DNA of 64,000 bases. It comes from Candidatus Peribacteria bacterium. Its GTDB lineage: Bacteria > Patescibacteriota > Gracilibacteria > Peribacterales > Peribacteraceae. The notes beneath the pieces were generated by a model. It worked only from the letters and a program-made list of their open reading frames with translations. It made no database searches and was not told the DNA's origin. Below are positions 43,701 through 53,100 of the stretch, in pieces (positions within the stretch are counted from its first letter, which is position 1; every line of letters starts with the position of its first letter). Location of the stretch: the NCBI GenBank assembly GCA_020632295.1, contig JACKFU010000002.1, forward strand, positions 248,001 to 312,000, read 5' to 3'. Position numbers and translations under genes: made by a program.

Positions 43701-45687
43701 CCTTGGCTTCCATAGCGAATGTAATGCATTCGATAGATGTGTCGTAGTCCAGGGCAGTAGCGGTCGCAATGAATGCAGTGCCGATGTGCGCTGTGGCGGA
43801 ACAACACACACTGTCTGTGACAGTGTTAACAAGCAATGTATTACGGTTAATGGTGCAGGAAATAATCAATGTGTTACTTTTGATGACTGTCCAATACAAG
43901 GGGGAACTACGTGCAGTAACTTCCAATGTGTTGTCGACCCAAGTGGAACATCGATGGAGTGTGTCAATAGTACAGACTGTGGACAACTTATCTGTGCTGA
44001 AGACTTAAGTTGCCAAGCAGTACTCGGTAGTGGCCCAAGACAGTGCGCATACAATGTTCCTTGTAGTTCCAACTTCCGCAGCATATGTAATCAAGAGAAA
44101 AAGCTCTGTGAATTGATACCGCGCCTCCCTGGCAATACAGACACAAATGAATGTGTCACCTTTAATGACTGCCCAGTCTCTTCGCATCTCACCTGCGTCA
44201 ATGAAGCCTGTCAGGAAGTTTCTGGCAGTGGAGATGATGATTGTGCGCAGGATAGTGATTGCAAGACCTGCAACCAAAATGGATGTACGCACTTTGCCTG
44301 TGAAAATAATGCCTGTACAGAAGTGCCAGGAAATGGTCGTGACACATGTAGTGATACGGTTTCCTGCAACGACCCACTTACGTACTCCACCTGTGAAGAT
44401 GGTCAATGCAAAGTGGTATTTGGATCTGGAGAAAATAGCTGTGGCTCTCATGCAGACTGCCCTGAACCTGGTACACATCTTGCGTGTGTGAACGGCGCCT
44501 GTACAGAAGTTGATGGTGAAGGAGAGAATCGCTGCACAAACAATGCTGCATGTCGTGGTAGCTCTAGCTCTGCTTCAAGTGCAAAAAGTTCAACCTCTCC
44601 ACCGTATATCAACAACGATCCACGCTGTGGAAATGGCATTATTGAAAGCCTTCTCCAAGAAGAGTGTGACGATGGAAATACATACAACGGTGATGGCTGT
44701 GCTTCGAATTGCAAAATAGAATATATTGCTAGTAGACAGAGTTCATCGAGTTCAAGAAAGACGTATGTTGGCGCTGCCAGCATCTGCGGAAATGGTGTCC
44801 TTGAGGAGGGTGAAGAATGTGATGACAGTAACCATCGTGATAATGATGGATGTAGTGCTGTTTGCGATGCGGAAATCGGCATCTGTGGTGATGGCAACGT
44901 ACAAAAAATGCTCGGCGAGCAGTGCGAAGCAGCAACGCATGACCCAACGCTCCCCTACGCATGTATCGCCTGTCGCTTCTTCTCAGATGCATGTGGCAAC
45001 AACACCATTGACCCTGGTGAAGAATGTGATGAAGGAACGGGTAACTCCGATGCACCAAATGCACACTGCCGTCTCGATTGCAGCTACCCACGATGTGGCG
45101 ATAGCATTATCGATACAGAGTTTGGCGAACGCTGTGACGATGGGAACAGGTTGAATGGTGACGGATGCGACCGCTTCTGTAATGATGGCACAATTACACT
45201 TGTTGCATCTGCGGCAAACATTGACGGGTGCGGCAATGGCATACTGGAATTTCCCGAAGAATGTGACGATGGCAATGCCATACGTAACGATGGCTGCTCC
45301 CCATCTTGCATTGTTCAGTTTGGGCTTCCGGGCACCCCTCTCTCTCCTTCCGAGATACTGGTGCTTGCCGAGCAGACCAATATTTCTCCAACAGAAATCG
45401 AAGCGCTTCAACAATCTGCTGGTTCGCCACCTGCGCTTGGACTGTATCTTTCGAGAAATCCCCTCCTCCTTGGAGCCTACCTTGCCAACCTGTCCCCTGA
45501 AGAGGCGTTGAAATTGGCAGATCGCCTTGGTATTCCTCGCTCGGTTCTTCCGTTCGCGCAACTACAAGCTCTTGCACAAGGACAAGCTCCTGTCGGCGAC
45601 ACTGGACCTGCTGCCGTAGTCGTTATTGGAAGCGGTGCTGCTGCGGGCTTCAGTTGGATGCGCCGCAAGCGTCGACGCATGACATAA
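37768..45687 (+). CDS. Giant cysteine-rich surface protein with TG anchor
   Basis: This 2639-residue protein has an N-terminal membrane/signal segment (residues 8-27) and then an almost wholly cysteine-rich outside part. In order: a segment TFGSCDP...CCGSPNC shared with the protein at 47188; three 37-residue units with CSSGCCESNECK (about 265-385); Ser-rich linkers (about 418-437, 528-545); DUF4215/myxococcus Cys-rich repeats (ECDDGN..DGCSS.C, about 760-1030); a roughly 30-residue module with H-x2-C-x4-C-x2-V and G-x-G-x-N-x-C, many copies, including five identical 91-residue blocks (1211-1665) and part of a sixth; more DUF4215 units (2286-2520); and a C-terminal APVGDTGPA, hydrophobic stretch and RRKRRR. 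It is probably a disulfide-stiffened stalk or adhesin, anchored by sortase. Confidence 0.85.
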   Translation: MPWSLSALAKYIALSLFVIGTTVVIVQRNTEEKLQGAVITFGSCDPYSNPLACDSLAPPGECCGSPNCSEAGVCQCEACDTCSGLPTCTTMQRKLNESCGEGPSCCDGGVGGFYMTYECMDGLKCDYSGSTTSTTGTCVCDPSLPECSQPVEAGGSCAPANCCDSYGKQTAVRPCASGLTCTNDVCTALTSCTKDKDCGLSTTCDSCVPNGLGGCTKTCSYFDCNAGACTTNVSGTTEAVPCALSECDCSTLTCPSTQHREGCSCVDNECDANGDCSSGCCESNECKTISCPAGKHQVGCSCVDNECDANGDCSSGCCESNECKTVSCPAGKHQEGCNCVTNECSANSDCSSGCCDGISCKTVTCPSGKHAEGCNCVDDVECSATVPCPSDSCLSCVSNVCVSACASNETCVAGACKPKPVSSASSKSSSSASSLAGVCDAACTGVSCTEGACAIRWMNPDGTANCGCVYGAPSCNAVTDCPNPDTEPCTECMDIGLVSPVKYCPAVYGCSMNHCVLKSVRQELCALTKSSKSSASTSSKGPVLCSTHSDCPAGSCEGCVGGMCVSVCSAGAACVSGICETGGSHLACSGDSCTTMPGPGLDTCNVSTLCSSTDGKHAVCKNGACTLVDGEGKNTCTVSPNNCPPAGTHLACEGNACKIVAGDEPNTCAADIDCASSSSSASSQTYCEKYCGSMTCDEGESCYYSTSDSGVSVQCFSGACPSSWSLSSCLANHLIPTGYSYMGCAGGGTSSSSLHKAASVCGNAKVEGTEECDSGTLNGAYSDSCTKDCTLPTGCGNGVVESEDGEECDNGRHNSTWPSAGMCRTDCKIAYCGNGIIEASIGEQCDKGGRNGMPGGTCNSSCQLPNCGDGVIQEGEMCDDPTQARLCGAGPCTCTPDCRIPYCGDGVLDQWVDKTVTPNRLNGEECDDGKQCNNGALCTKNSDCTDGSICVQRTGDGCNSSCQNESASCGDGICDASTTENCTNCASDCGVCTSKCGDAILELPEQCDDGNTQNDDGCSSTCKTEPGFHSECNAFDRCVVVPGADGRNECDALHPCGGEKHTVCDQDNAVCKTVDGKGKNECVDFSDCPIEGGTKCEDFACVKTDVGDEVGCVNDSDCGRSICAEDDSCRMIPGSGTSQCGGTVLCSTKTRTVCNSAKRLCETIDRTPDDLLPNECVTFADCPIEMHFICEDLQCKQVPGKGDDTCSADSDCSHLKCIDESCTLVEGGGVNTCNSSTSCSPVDGKHTVCEEHQCKEVFGEGENECTIDPNNCPPVGMHYACEDLACALVDGEGPNTCTEDNDCSHLKCIDESCTLVEGGGVNTCNSSTSCSPVDGKHTVCEEHQCKEVFGEGENECTIDPNNCPPVGMHYACEDLACALVDGEGPNTCTEDNDCSHLKCIDESCTLVEGGGVNTCNSSTSCSPVDGKHTVCEEHQCKEVFGEGENECTIDPNNCPPVGMHYACEDLACALVDGEGPNTCTEDNDCSHLKCIDESCTLVEGGGVNTCNSSTSCSPVDGKHTVCEEHQCKEVFGEGENECTIDPNNCPPVGMHYACEDLACALVDGEGPNTCTEDNDCSHLKCIDESCTLVEGGGVNTCNSSTSCSPVDGKHTVCEEHQCKEVFGEGENECTIDPNNCPPVGMHYACEDLACALVDGEGPNTCTEDNDCSHLKCIDESCTLVEGGGVNTCNSSTSCSPVDGKHTVCEEHQCKEVFGEGENECTIDPNNCPPVGKHLECQNFACVLVDGEKESTCTSVDDCGHLECRDDRCVPVLGKGNNECSSSVLCNDPTQHTVCEDQQCVVRFGPGRNECVDTTDCPPIGTHLECQNFSCVIANGTEESDCVNTSDCGHVQCLSASCVPVGTEGANQCSSTVACCPTGFSCTNPKHTICHNAQCMFVDGPGLNECAEAADCPPPGTHLACKDNQCQVVPGDGDPECLSDRDCGLGKNTCGNAILELPEECDDGNTNDGDGCSALCTIDLGFHSECNAFDRCVVVQGSSGRNECSADVRCGGTTHTVCDSVNKQCITVNGAGNNQCVTFDDCPIQGGTTCSNFQCVVDPSGTSMECVNSTDCGQLICAEDLSCQAVLGSGPRQCAYNVPCSSNFRSICNQEKKLCELIPRLPGNTDTNECVTFNDCPVSSHLTCVNEACQEVSGSGDDDCAQDSDCKTCNQNGCTHFACENNACTEVPGNGRDTCSDTVSCNDPLTYSTCEDGQCKVVFGSGENSCGSHADCPEPGTHLACVNGACTEVDGEGENRCTNNAACRGSSSSASSAKSSTSPPYINNDPRCGNGIIESLLQEECDDGNTYNGDGCASNCKIEYIASRQSSSSSRKTYVGAASICGNGVLEEGEECDDSNHRDNDGCSAVCDAEIGICGDGNVQKMLGEQCEAATHDPTLPYACIACRFFSDACGNNTIDPGEECDEGTGNSDAPNAHCRLDCSYPRCGDSIIDTEFGERCDDGNRLNGDGCDRFCNDGTITLVASAANIDGCGNGILEFPEECDDGNAIRNDGCSPSCIVQFGLPGTPLSPSEILVLAEQTNISPTEIEALQQSAGSPPALGLYLSRNPLLLGAYLANLSPEEALKLADRLGIPRSVLPFAQLQALAQGQAPVGDTGPAAVVVIGSGAAAGFSWMRRKRRRMT
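41398..42956 (+). repeat. 273-bp tandem repeat, five full copies plus a partial
   Basis: Units start at 41398, 41671, 41944, 42217, 42490 and 42763. The first five appear identical at every base; the sixth matches for about 194 bases and then diverges. Each encodes 91 residues made of three cysteine modules. Confidence 0.95.
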
Positions 45688-45721
45688 AAAATTATCTCTT
45701 TCGAGAGCTGCCACTTTACCG

Positions 45722-45727
45722 TAGAAT
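45722..45727 (+). promoter_or_regulatory. -10 element for the 469-residue Cys-rich gene
   Basis: TAGAAT ends six bases before ATG 45734; a weak TTCGAG lies 16 bases upstream. Confidence 0.5.
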
Positions 45728-45733
45728 GGCACT

Positions 45734-47143
45734 ATGAATTTCAATCGCTCACCTGTCGTACCTCTCCTTATTCTGAGTATTGTTGCGGGGTCTGTGACCA
45801 TTGCAAATAGAGTGCTACGTGGACAAGCTTCGTCTGAGCAAAGTTCAGTAGTTGAACTGACATCGTTAACACAAGAACTCCGTATTCCTGTAAATACCCA
45901 CCGGTACTTTACGTATACAAGTGGACCAGATATTGAAATAAACGCGCAAAATATTGCATCGTATGGTTCATGGTTTCTCTACCACTTCGACGGAAAAGAA
46001 CCCCCTTTTACAAAAGAAAATTTTTACGCATCAGATAGTTATGATTTTTCATCACCTCTGACATCCCTCCGTGCAGGAGAACTGTACTATATTCACTCTA
46101 CAGATACACCCCTTGTCTTTAGTGTTCAGGGCGGTCTGCGTATGACAGAAATGTGTGGTAATGGAAAGGTAGAGGGCGACGAGACGTGTGACTCTGTCCC
46201 AGGATGTACAAGTAATTGCACTAACAAGTTGGGCTACTTCTGCGATTCGCAGAGTAATGCCTGTTCGTTCCTCATACCAATCTTTAATTGTCCTCCATGC
46301 GAAGCGCCTCCAGAAGGCTGCGAAGGAACCGGAACAGGGCAATGTGGGTGCGGACCATATCTCAATCCCGATGGATCTGAATGTACTGGCTTGCACTCTG
46401 CAGCACCAGTGTGTGGCAATGGTGACCCATCGCTCATGGGTGCAGACACAGAAGAAGGCGAAGAATGCGATGATGGTAACCTTATCTCCGGTGACGGCTG
46501 TAGCGGAAGCGATCACCCCAATGGCGGCTGTACCATTGAGTTCTGTGGTGATGGTTACGTGGATAAAGATGGCATTCTTACAGGTGATGGAGACCGCATC
46601 TGGCAGGAAGAATGTGATGATGGTGGTTACTGCTTTGCCGATGGCGTCGCACCAACACCAGAAAATGCTATGAAGGATGAAAGTGGCAATCCTATTCGTT
46701 GCACAACCATGGGTTGGTCAGAGCAGACGCAGTGTGGCGAAGGTGCAGATTGTATTATTACATCAAATGATGGATGTTCGACAGATTGCACGCTGGAAGG
46801 TAGTACTCAAGCTACGCATACCGTATGCAAGGATGCTAGCTGCATAGAAGTAAGCGGTCTTGGGGATGATGAATGCACAACAGTCACAGACTGTATCCAG
46901 CCAGAACCAGTTACTTGTAATCCGCAGCAAAACCTCGCTGTCCTCTTTACAGGAAAGACGTCTCTGACGCAGTTGCTGTCTGTTGCAAAAGATTTTGCCG
47001 ATCGTTTGGCTGCAAAACAAAGTATTGCTGAAGATGATGTGAACTGCGATGGGACGGTCGATGGTGTTCCCTCTTCTGACCAACAACCGTTCGGTGACTT
47101 TAGAATTATTGTCGACCGAGCAACAAGTTTGATGCTGGAATAG
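45734..47143 (+). CDS. Cys-rich exported protein with dockerin-like end
   Basis: This 469-residue protein has a signal segment (VVPLLILSIVAGSVTIA), an N-terminal domain of about 110 residues without cysteine, DUF4215-type repeats (MCGNGKVEGDETCD, EECDDGNLISGDGCSG, EECDDGGYC), one cysteine module (HTVCKDASCIEVSGLGDDEC) and a C-terminal tail DVNCDGTVDGVPSSDQQPFG ending in DFRIIVDRATSLM. That tail resembles a single dockerin repeat (DxNxDGxVD). It lacks the TG anchor of its two giant neighbours, so it may attach through the dockerin-like end. It has its own leaderless-type promoter. Confidence 0.75.
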   Translation: MNFNRSPVVPLLILSIVAGSVTIANRVLRGQASSEQSSVVELTSLTQELRIPVNTHRYFTYTSGPDIEINAQNIASYGSWFLYHFDGKEPPFTKENFYASDSYDFSSPLTSLRAGELYYIHSTDTPLVFSVQGGLRMTEMCGNGKVEGDETCDSVPGCTSNCTNKLGYFCDSQSNACSFLIPIFNCPPCEAPPEGCEGTGTGQCGCGPYLNPDGSECTGLHSAAPVCGNGDPSLMGADTEEGEECDDGNLISGDGCSGSDHPNGGCTIEFCGDGYVDKDGILTGDGDRIWQEECDDGGYCFADGVAPTPENAMKDESGNPIRCTTMGWSEQTQCGEGADCIITSNDGCSTDCTLEGSTQATHTVCKDASCIEVSGLGDDECTTVTDCIQPEPVTCNPQQNLAVLFTGKTSLTQLLSVAKDFADRLAAKQSIAEDDVNCDGTVDGVPSSDQQPFGDFRIIVDRATSLMLE

Positions 47144-47172
47144 TCTTCCTATACTTGTAGTTTGAAGTTTGG

Positions 47173-47178
47173 TAGAAT
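47173..47178 (+). promoter_or_regulatory. -10 element for the 2029-residue gene
   Basis: TAGAAT ends nine bases before ATG 47188, followed by TTTTTTCATC as the short leader. Confidence 0.45.
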
Positions 47179-47187
47179 TTTTTCATC

Positions 47188-50100
47188 ATGGGTAAAGCAA
47201 TGCTTACCGGCCTTGGGTTTTTAACTCTTACCATCACCATTGGTACGGTATTACTACTTGGCAATCCTTCATCTCAACGAGCAACTACAACTACGTTTGG
47301 TTCGTGCGACCCGAATGGCGATCCCCTTGCCTGTGACCCCCTTGCTCCCCCAGACCTGTGCTGTGGATCTCCCTCCTGCAACTCATCTGGGCAGTGCGTG
47401 TGTGAAACTGGAAATTGTAATAACAATGGCTGTACACAAGCTGAATGTGATGCGCTCGATGAAGACCCTGCAGAAGTTTGTACAAGTCCTGATACTTCGT
47501 GGGTAGACTACTTCTGCGAAGGAGATGGAATTGGTGGCTGTGTCTCGATACTCGTTCCTTGCGGGGAATGTAGTGGTGTTCCTGCATGTACCGATACCAT
47601 TGTCAATGAAGAAGAAAGGTGTGACTACGAAGGTGAACCCTGTTGCATGGGCAATGGAGTCTCAAACTTCAATAGTTTTACATGCGATCCAGCACAGAAC
47701 CTACGCTGCGATCACGATCTAAACACTACGGGAAATCCTTCAGATGGGGGAATTTGCGTGAAGGATTCTCAGTGTGGAGATGGTAATCTGGATCCGGATG
47801 AGGAGTGTGATTTAGGTACAGAAGGAAACAATGCTCCGGATTCTACTTGTTACCCAGACTGTACACTTGTCTACTGTACCCTCCCGCTACCTGGAGAAGT
47901 AATTCTTTCGTATGAAACGCCGTACAGCAATGTACTCACTGCACAGGTGCCACCGTTTACAGAACCGGTTAAAGAGTGTACCGATAGGGGTGGGACTCCA
48001 ATATTTCCACCTGGTAAACCTGCAGGCGAGTTTTGTCACTGCACTTGCCCAGATCCAAAAATTACGATTACTATTGATGGAGTCATTCATTGTGTTGACG
48101 TATGTGCCGATGGCGAACACCGCAAAGAAGATGGAACATGTGTAGCATGTAAAGCTGATGAAATATGGGATCCAGAAAAAAAAGAGTGTACCAAGCCATA
48201 TACATGTCTCCCTGGAGACCCTGACCGCACGCAGACAACTACCGACTGTAGAAGTGATTGCAGTGAAGAATTTGATGACAAACATGATGTAGAACGATGT
48301 GTGGCTAGCTGTGTTTGCGAGTGCGACGGCGGTGGCAACGCTGAAGTCGGAGTAGTAGCAATGCTTTTAGCTCAGCTAGATCCCAAAGATCCAGATGGAG
48401 ACCCTTATGGGGGTGACGTTCTAGAATGCTACGATAATTGTATTGATTTGACAGGTGATGGAGATCCAGATGACCCATTTGATTGTGCTGCAGACAACGA
48501 AGAAAATTGCTGTAGAGCAGCGTGTATTCAATGGTATTGTCCTGCAGATGATGATGGAGGACCGGGACCAACTGTTGGACCGGGACCAACTTCTGGCCCA
48601 AGTGTTGGCCCAAGTGTTGGCCCAAGCGTCGGGCCAGGACCCGGAACAGGACCAGGACCAAGCCCAGGACCGGGACCTGGACCAAGCCCAGGACCAGGAC
48701 CAGGTTCAACAAGCAGTCGCGCAAGTTCCGTTGCGAGTACGGCTTCTGCATCCAGTGCATCGTCCAAAGCAGTAAACTGTTCACTGGTTTGTGCGCGCCT
48801 CATATGTCCTGCAGGGCAAACGTGCGGCGTGTCTGGCAGCACCTGTGGCTGTAGTGGTACAGCAACAAGTAGTGCTGCAAGTTCGGTAAGCAGCGCGCGT
48901 TCATCTGTTGTTGCAAGTTTACGATCGTCTTCTTCATCCAGTAGTTCGATAAGTCCATTCTGTGGAGATGGTGAGCTGCAAAGCAACCGCGTCGGCTGTG
49001 GTATTTCAGGATTCTTTGGCCGCCTCTTTGCATCACTCATTGGTAGTACGGTGCAGCAATGCCAAGAGCTTGGAGAGGAGTGTGATGATGGCAATACCGA
49101 GAACGGCGATGGTTGTGACAGTTCGTGTAAAATAGAAATTTGCGGTAATGGCGTATTGCAAGAGGGAGAAGAGTGTGATGATGGCGACTATAATGGCGTT
49201 AATGGTTTTGAATGTACCGCTGACTGTCTGCTACGTGTCTGTGGCGATGGTAATAAAGATGGCGACCTCGGTGAGCAGTGTGATGATGGTCCCAATAACG
49301 GTTCTGAGGAAAGCTCCTGCACCGCAGGGTGCCAAGCGAAAATTTGTGGTGATGGTATTGTTGATACAGTACTTGGAGAAGAATGTGAAGATGATGCAGG
49401 TACGCCCGGAACAACCTGTTCTGACAATAAAACATGTAGCAACTGCCGCTGCCAAGCTCCTGCAAATCCAAACTGTGGTGATGGAATAATCGATTTTGGA
49501 GAGGAATGCGACGAAGGAAGAAACAACAGTGACAATCCTAATGCAACGTGTCGTACAAACTGTACGCGACCAACCTGTGGTGATGGTATCCTCGATGATG
49601 GTGAGGAATGTGACGATGGTAATTCTACGCGCGAAGATAACTGCTACGCCTGTAAGCTGCAAACGCATGCAGAGTGTAATGAAAATACAGGTCAATGTGC
49701 TTTAGTCCGTGGTTTTGGGCCAAACGAATGTAGGCCATTTACCGGTTGTGGCGTCGAAAAGCACTTAGTGTGTGCAAATGACCAATGCATAGAGAAGCTA
49801 GGCCCAGGTGCCAATGAATGTCTTGGGAATATCGACTGTGTCACCCATACACAGTGTACTGGCGATACCTGTGTACGCGTTGCTAATGTACAAGGAAGAG
49901 CGAACACCGATGAATGTGACCCTAACGATGCCAATGCCTGTAAAGCACAATGCAACGCAGCAAACTGTCTGGAGAAAGACATCACCAGCTGTAAAATGGT
50001 TGTAGGCCAAGGGTTCTGCAGCATGGATGATGCTGGAAGGCACATCTGCTTTGGTACAGGTGAATGTTACAAGTCTGTTCGAGGGTGCGTAGATGACGCC

Positions 50101-53100
50101 TGCATTAATACATTTGAATCATGTACAGGATGCCAGAAACCACCACAGTGCGGTGACGGCGTCGTTGATACGGGAGAGGAATGCGATCTGGGTATTCAAA
50201 ATTCGAACATTACCCCAAATACCTGTCGTAAAGATTGTATGCTTCCAACCTGTGGCGATGGGGTAAAAGATACGGGTGAGGAATGTGACGCGCCCGATAG
50301 TGCGTTTTGTAGCGATAGCTGTACGTCACAACAACCGTGCGGCAATGGTGTGATTGATACAGATCTTGGGGAAATGTGTGATGACGGCAATACAGACGAC
50401 GGCGATAGTTGTCCAAGTACCTGCCAACTTCCCTACTGTGGAAATGGTGTTGTAGAGGCAGGTGAAACGTGTGACTTCGGTATGAGCTGCTACAGTGAAC
50501 CAGCGTGGAAGACAGGTAGTGATGGTGATGTCATTTACCCCATCCCTTGTGAAGATGGAGAAACACTTGGTACTGGCTGTTATACAAAAGATCGCACTGA
50601 GGCACTTGGTGCTTACGACAACACAGATGCCTGTGTCCTCTGTATGGTACTTGGCCAATGTGATGAGCCGTATCTGACTAAAGAGGGCTGTGAACGTATG
50701 TGCAGACCTCACCTTACCTCTCAGGAAGATACCGATCGTATTAATGACCTACTCACAAATCCAACAGGGGCACTGCCTGCGCATAGCCTTGGCGTCTGCA
50801 CAAATTGCCAACTTTCCGAACAGCATACGGAGTGCGAACGTAGCACCGGTCAATGTATTGTTGTCGACGGAAAAGGAGTAAACCAGTGTGGTAACGACGA
50901 GCTGAATGCGAACTGTGAAGGCCTAGGGCACTCTGTCTGTTCAGGCGATGGTGTGTGCAGCATCTCCTACTGGCCACCTGGTGAAGATGAATGTGGCGGT
51001 AACGCAGATTGCGCAATGCATGCAGAATGCAAAGTGTACACCAATCCTGCAATTCCTTGGCCTGGATACGCCTGTGAGCTTGTCCCTGGCGAAGGGAAAG
51101 ACACCTGCGATTTGAATATGGGCTGTGCCCCAGAACGATCTGTCTGTAACTTCAGCACATTTACATGTGAAAGTGTTCCACAGTCTGGTCCAAATGAATG
51201 CCTAGAAAACTATGACTGCCAGTCACATTTGGAATGTGAAAATCAAGCATGTGTTCGCAAAGATGGCCATGCCCCAAATACCTGTGCATTTGATGATGAA
51301 TGCGTTACCCATGGGGAATGCATTCTGGATGAAAAGGGAGGAAAAATTTGTGTACAGGCCCTTGGCAATGGTTCTCAAGAATGTTCCAAAGATGCTGACT
51401 GTCTACGCTATGTCAACAGATGTACCAGTCTTGGTGAATGTAAGCCAGTTGCCCTGCTCGAGCCTTGGGGAGGAAACCCTGGTGACCCGGATCAGGCAGA
51501 TGAATGCTCAAGCAACGCAGAGTGCAGTCGAGTAACGGAATGTGTGCCATATGATGGCAACATGCTTTGTACCTCTCGTCCTGCAAAACCTGGCGAGAAG
51601 GCATCGTACGCTTGTGATCCATTTGCTCTTGGTTGTAGCACAAACTTCCATACCAAATGTGATGATAATCAGTGCATCCAAGTACAAGGAGATGGTGCAA
51701 ATGAGTGTAATGATGATGTCGAATGCCTTGAGCACACTGTCTGTGTAAATGACGAATGTCGCACTGTTGATGGTCCAGGTTTAAATGAATGTAGTCCTTC
51801 CAAAGGTTGTGGTACGCAGACTCATACGGAATGTCAAAATAATGCATGCGTCGTTGTGCTTTACGGTGGAGGCAATGCCTGCTCGAATGATCGGGATTGT
51901 AAACCACCTACTTCATCTTCGTCCTCGTCATCTTCTTCTTCGCGTTCACCAATTGGTGGCTCTTCTTCATCATCGTCTTCGACATCTGCTATTACTTCAG
52001 ATGGTTTCTCCTCTTCATCCAGCAGTTCATCACGTCCTCAGAGTGGTGGATATTGTTGCACTAGTACCTTTATCTGTAGCGACCAAGTAACGTGCAGCAA
52101 TCCAACAGATGAGAGATCTTGTGCAATTGATTGTAGTTTTTCCAGCCCCTATTCCTCCTCTTCATCGAGTGCGACCTATTCATCACGTAAGCCATGCACA
52201 ACACATGATGACTGTGGCCCTATAGATAACTGCTCATCTTGTGATGTTGAGGACAGTATTTGTCTCAAACACTGCTCTGTTCCGTACTGTGAAACCGATG
52301 GCTTCTGTAACGAAGGTGATGCTCGTATTCAGTGTAGTGCATCGGAATGCTCTGCAAACAGTAGTAGCAGCAGTAGCAATAGCAGTAGCTCAAGTAAGAG
52401 TAGTAGTAGCAAGAGCTCAAGTAAGAGTAGCAGCAAATCGAGCCGTTATAGTTCTGGCTTTGCTGATACTGACGATGATGGTGACTATGATAACGACGAT
52501 GGCATTGCCTACAACAACGACGATGACGACGATGGAAATGGCGATAATGACGATGGTATTCCAAATAATAATAACGATAACAACACGCCTCCTCTTGTTG
52601 CCTCCGCAACGATCTGTGGTAACGGTACCTTAGAGTTAGGAGAAGAATGTGACGACAATAACCGTCGTGACAATGACGGCTGCAACTCGGCATGCCTTCT
52701 TGAGGTTGGCATTTGTGGCGATGGCATTCTTCAAAAATTGCTTGGCGAGCAGTGTGAACCATCGACACACAGTCCTTCTCTTCCATATACATGTGTCAAC
52801 TGTCGATTTGTATCTAAAACATGCAGTGATGGCGTCATTGATGCCGGTGAAGAGTGTGATAATGGTGCCAACAATTCCGACGCGCCAAATGCTGCATGTC
52901 GACAAGATTGTTCGCTCCCTCGCTGTGGTGATGGTATTAGGGATACCGACTACTTCGAAGAATGTGATGATGGTAATCGACTAAACGGTGACCAGTGTGA
53001 CCGCTACTGTCGCAATGGAAGCGGCAAAATTGATCTCACGCAAGTGGCTGGAGAAAACGGTTTCCCCTACGTTCAACAACTTGGCAACGGAACATTTGGT

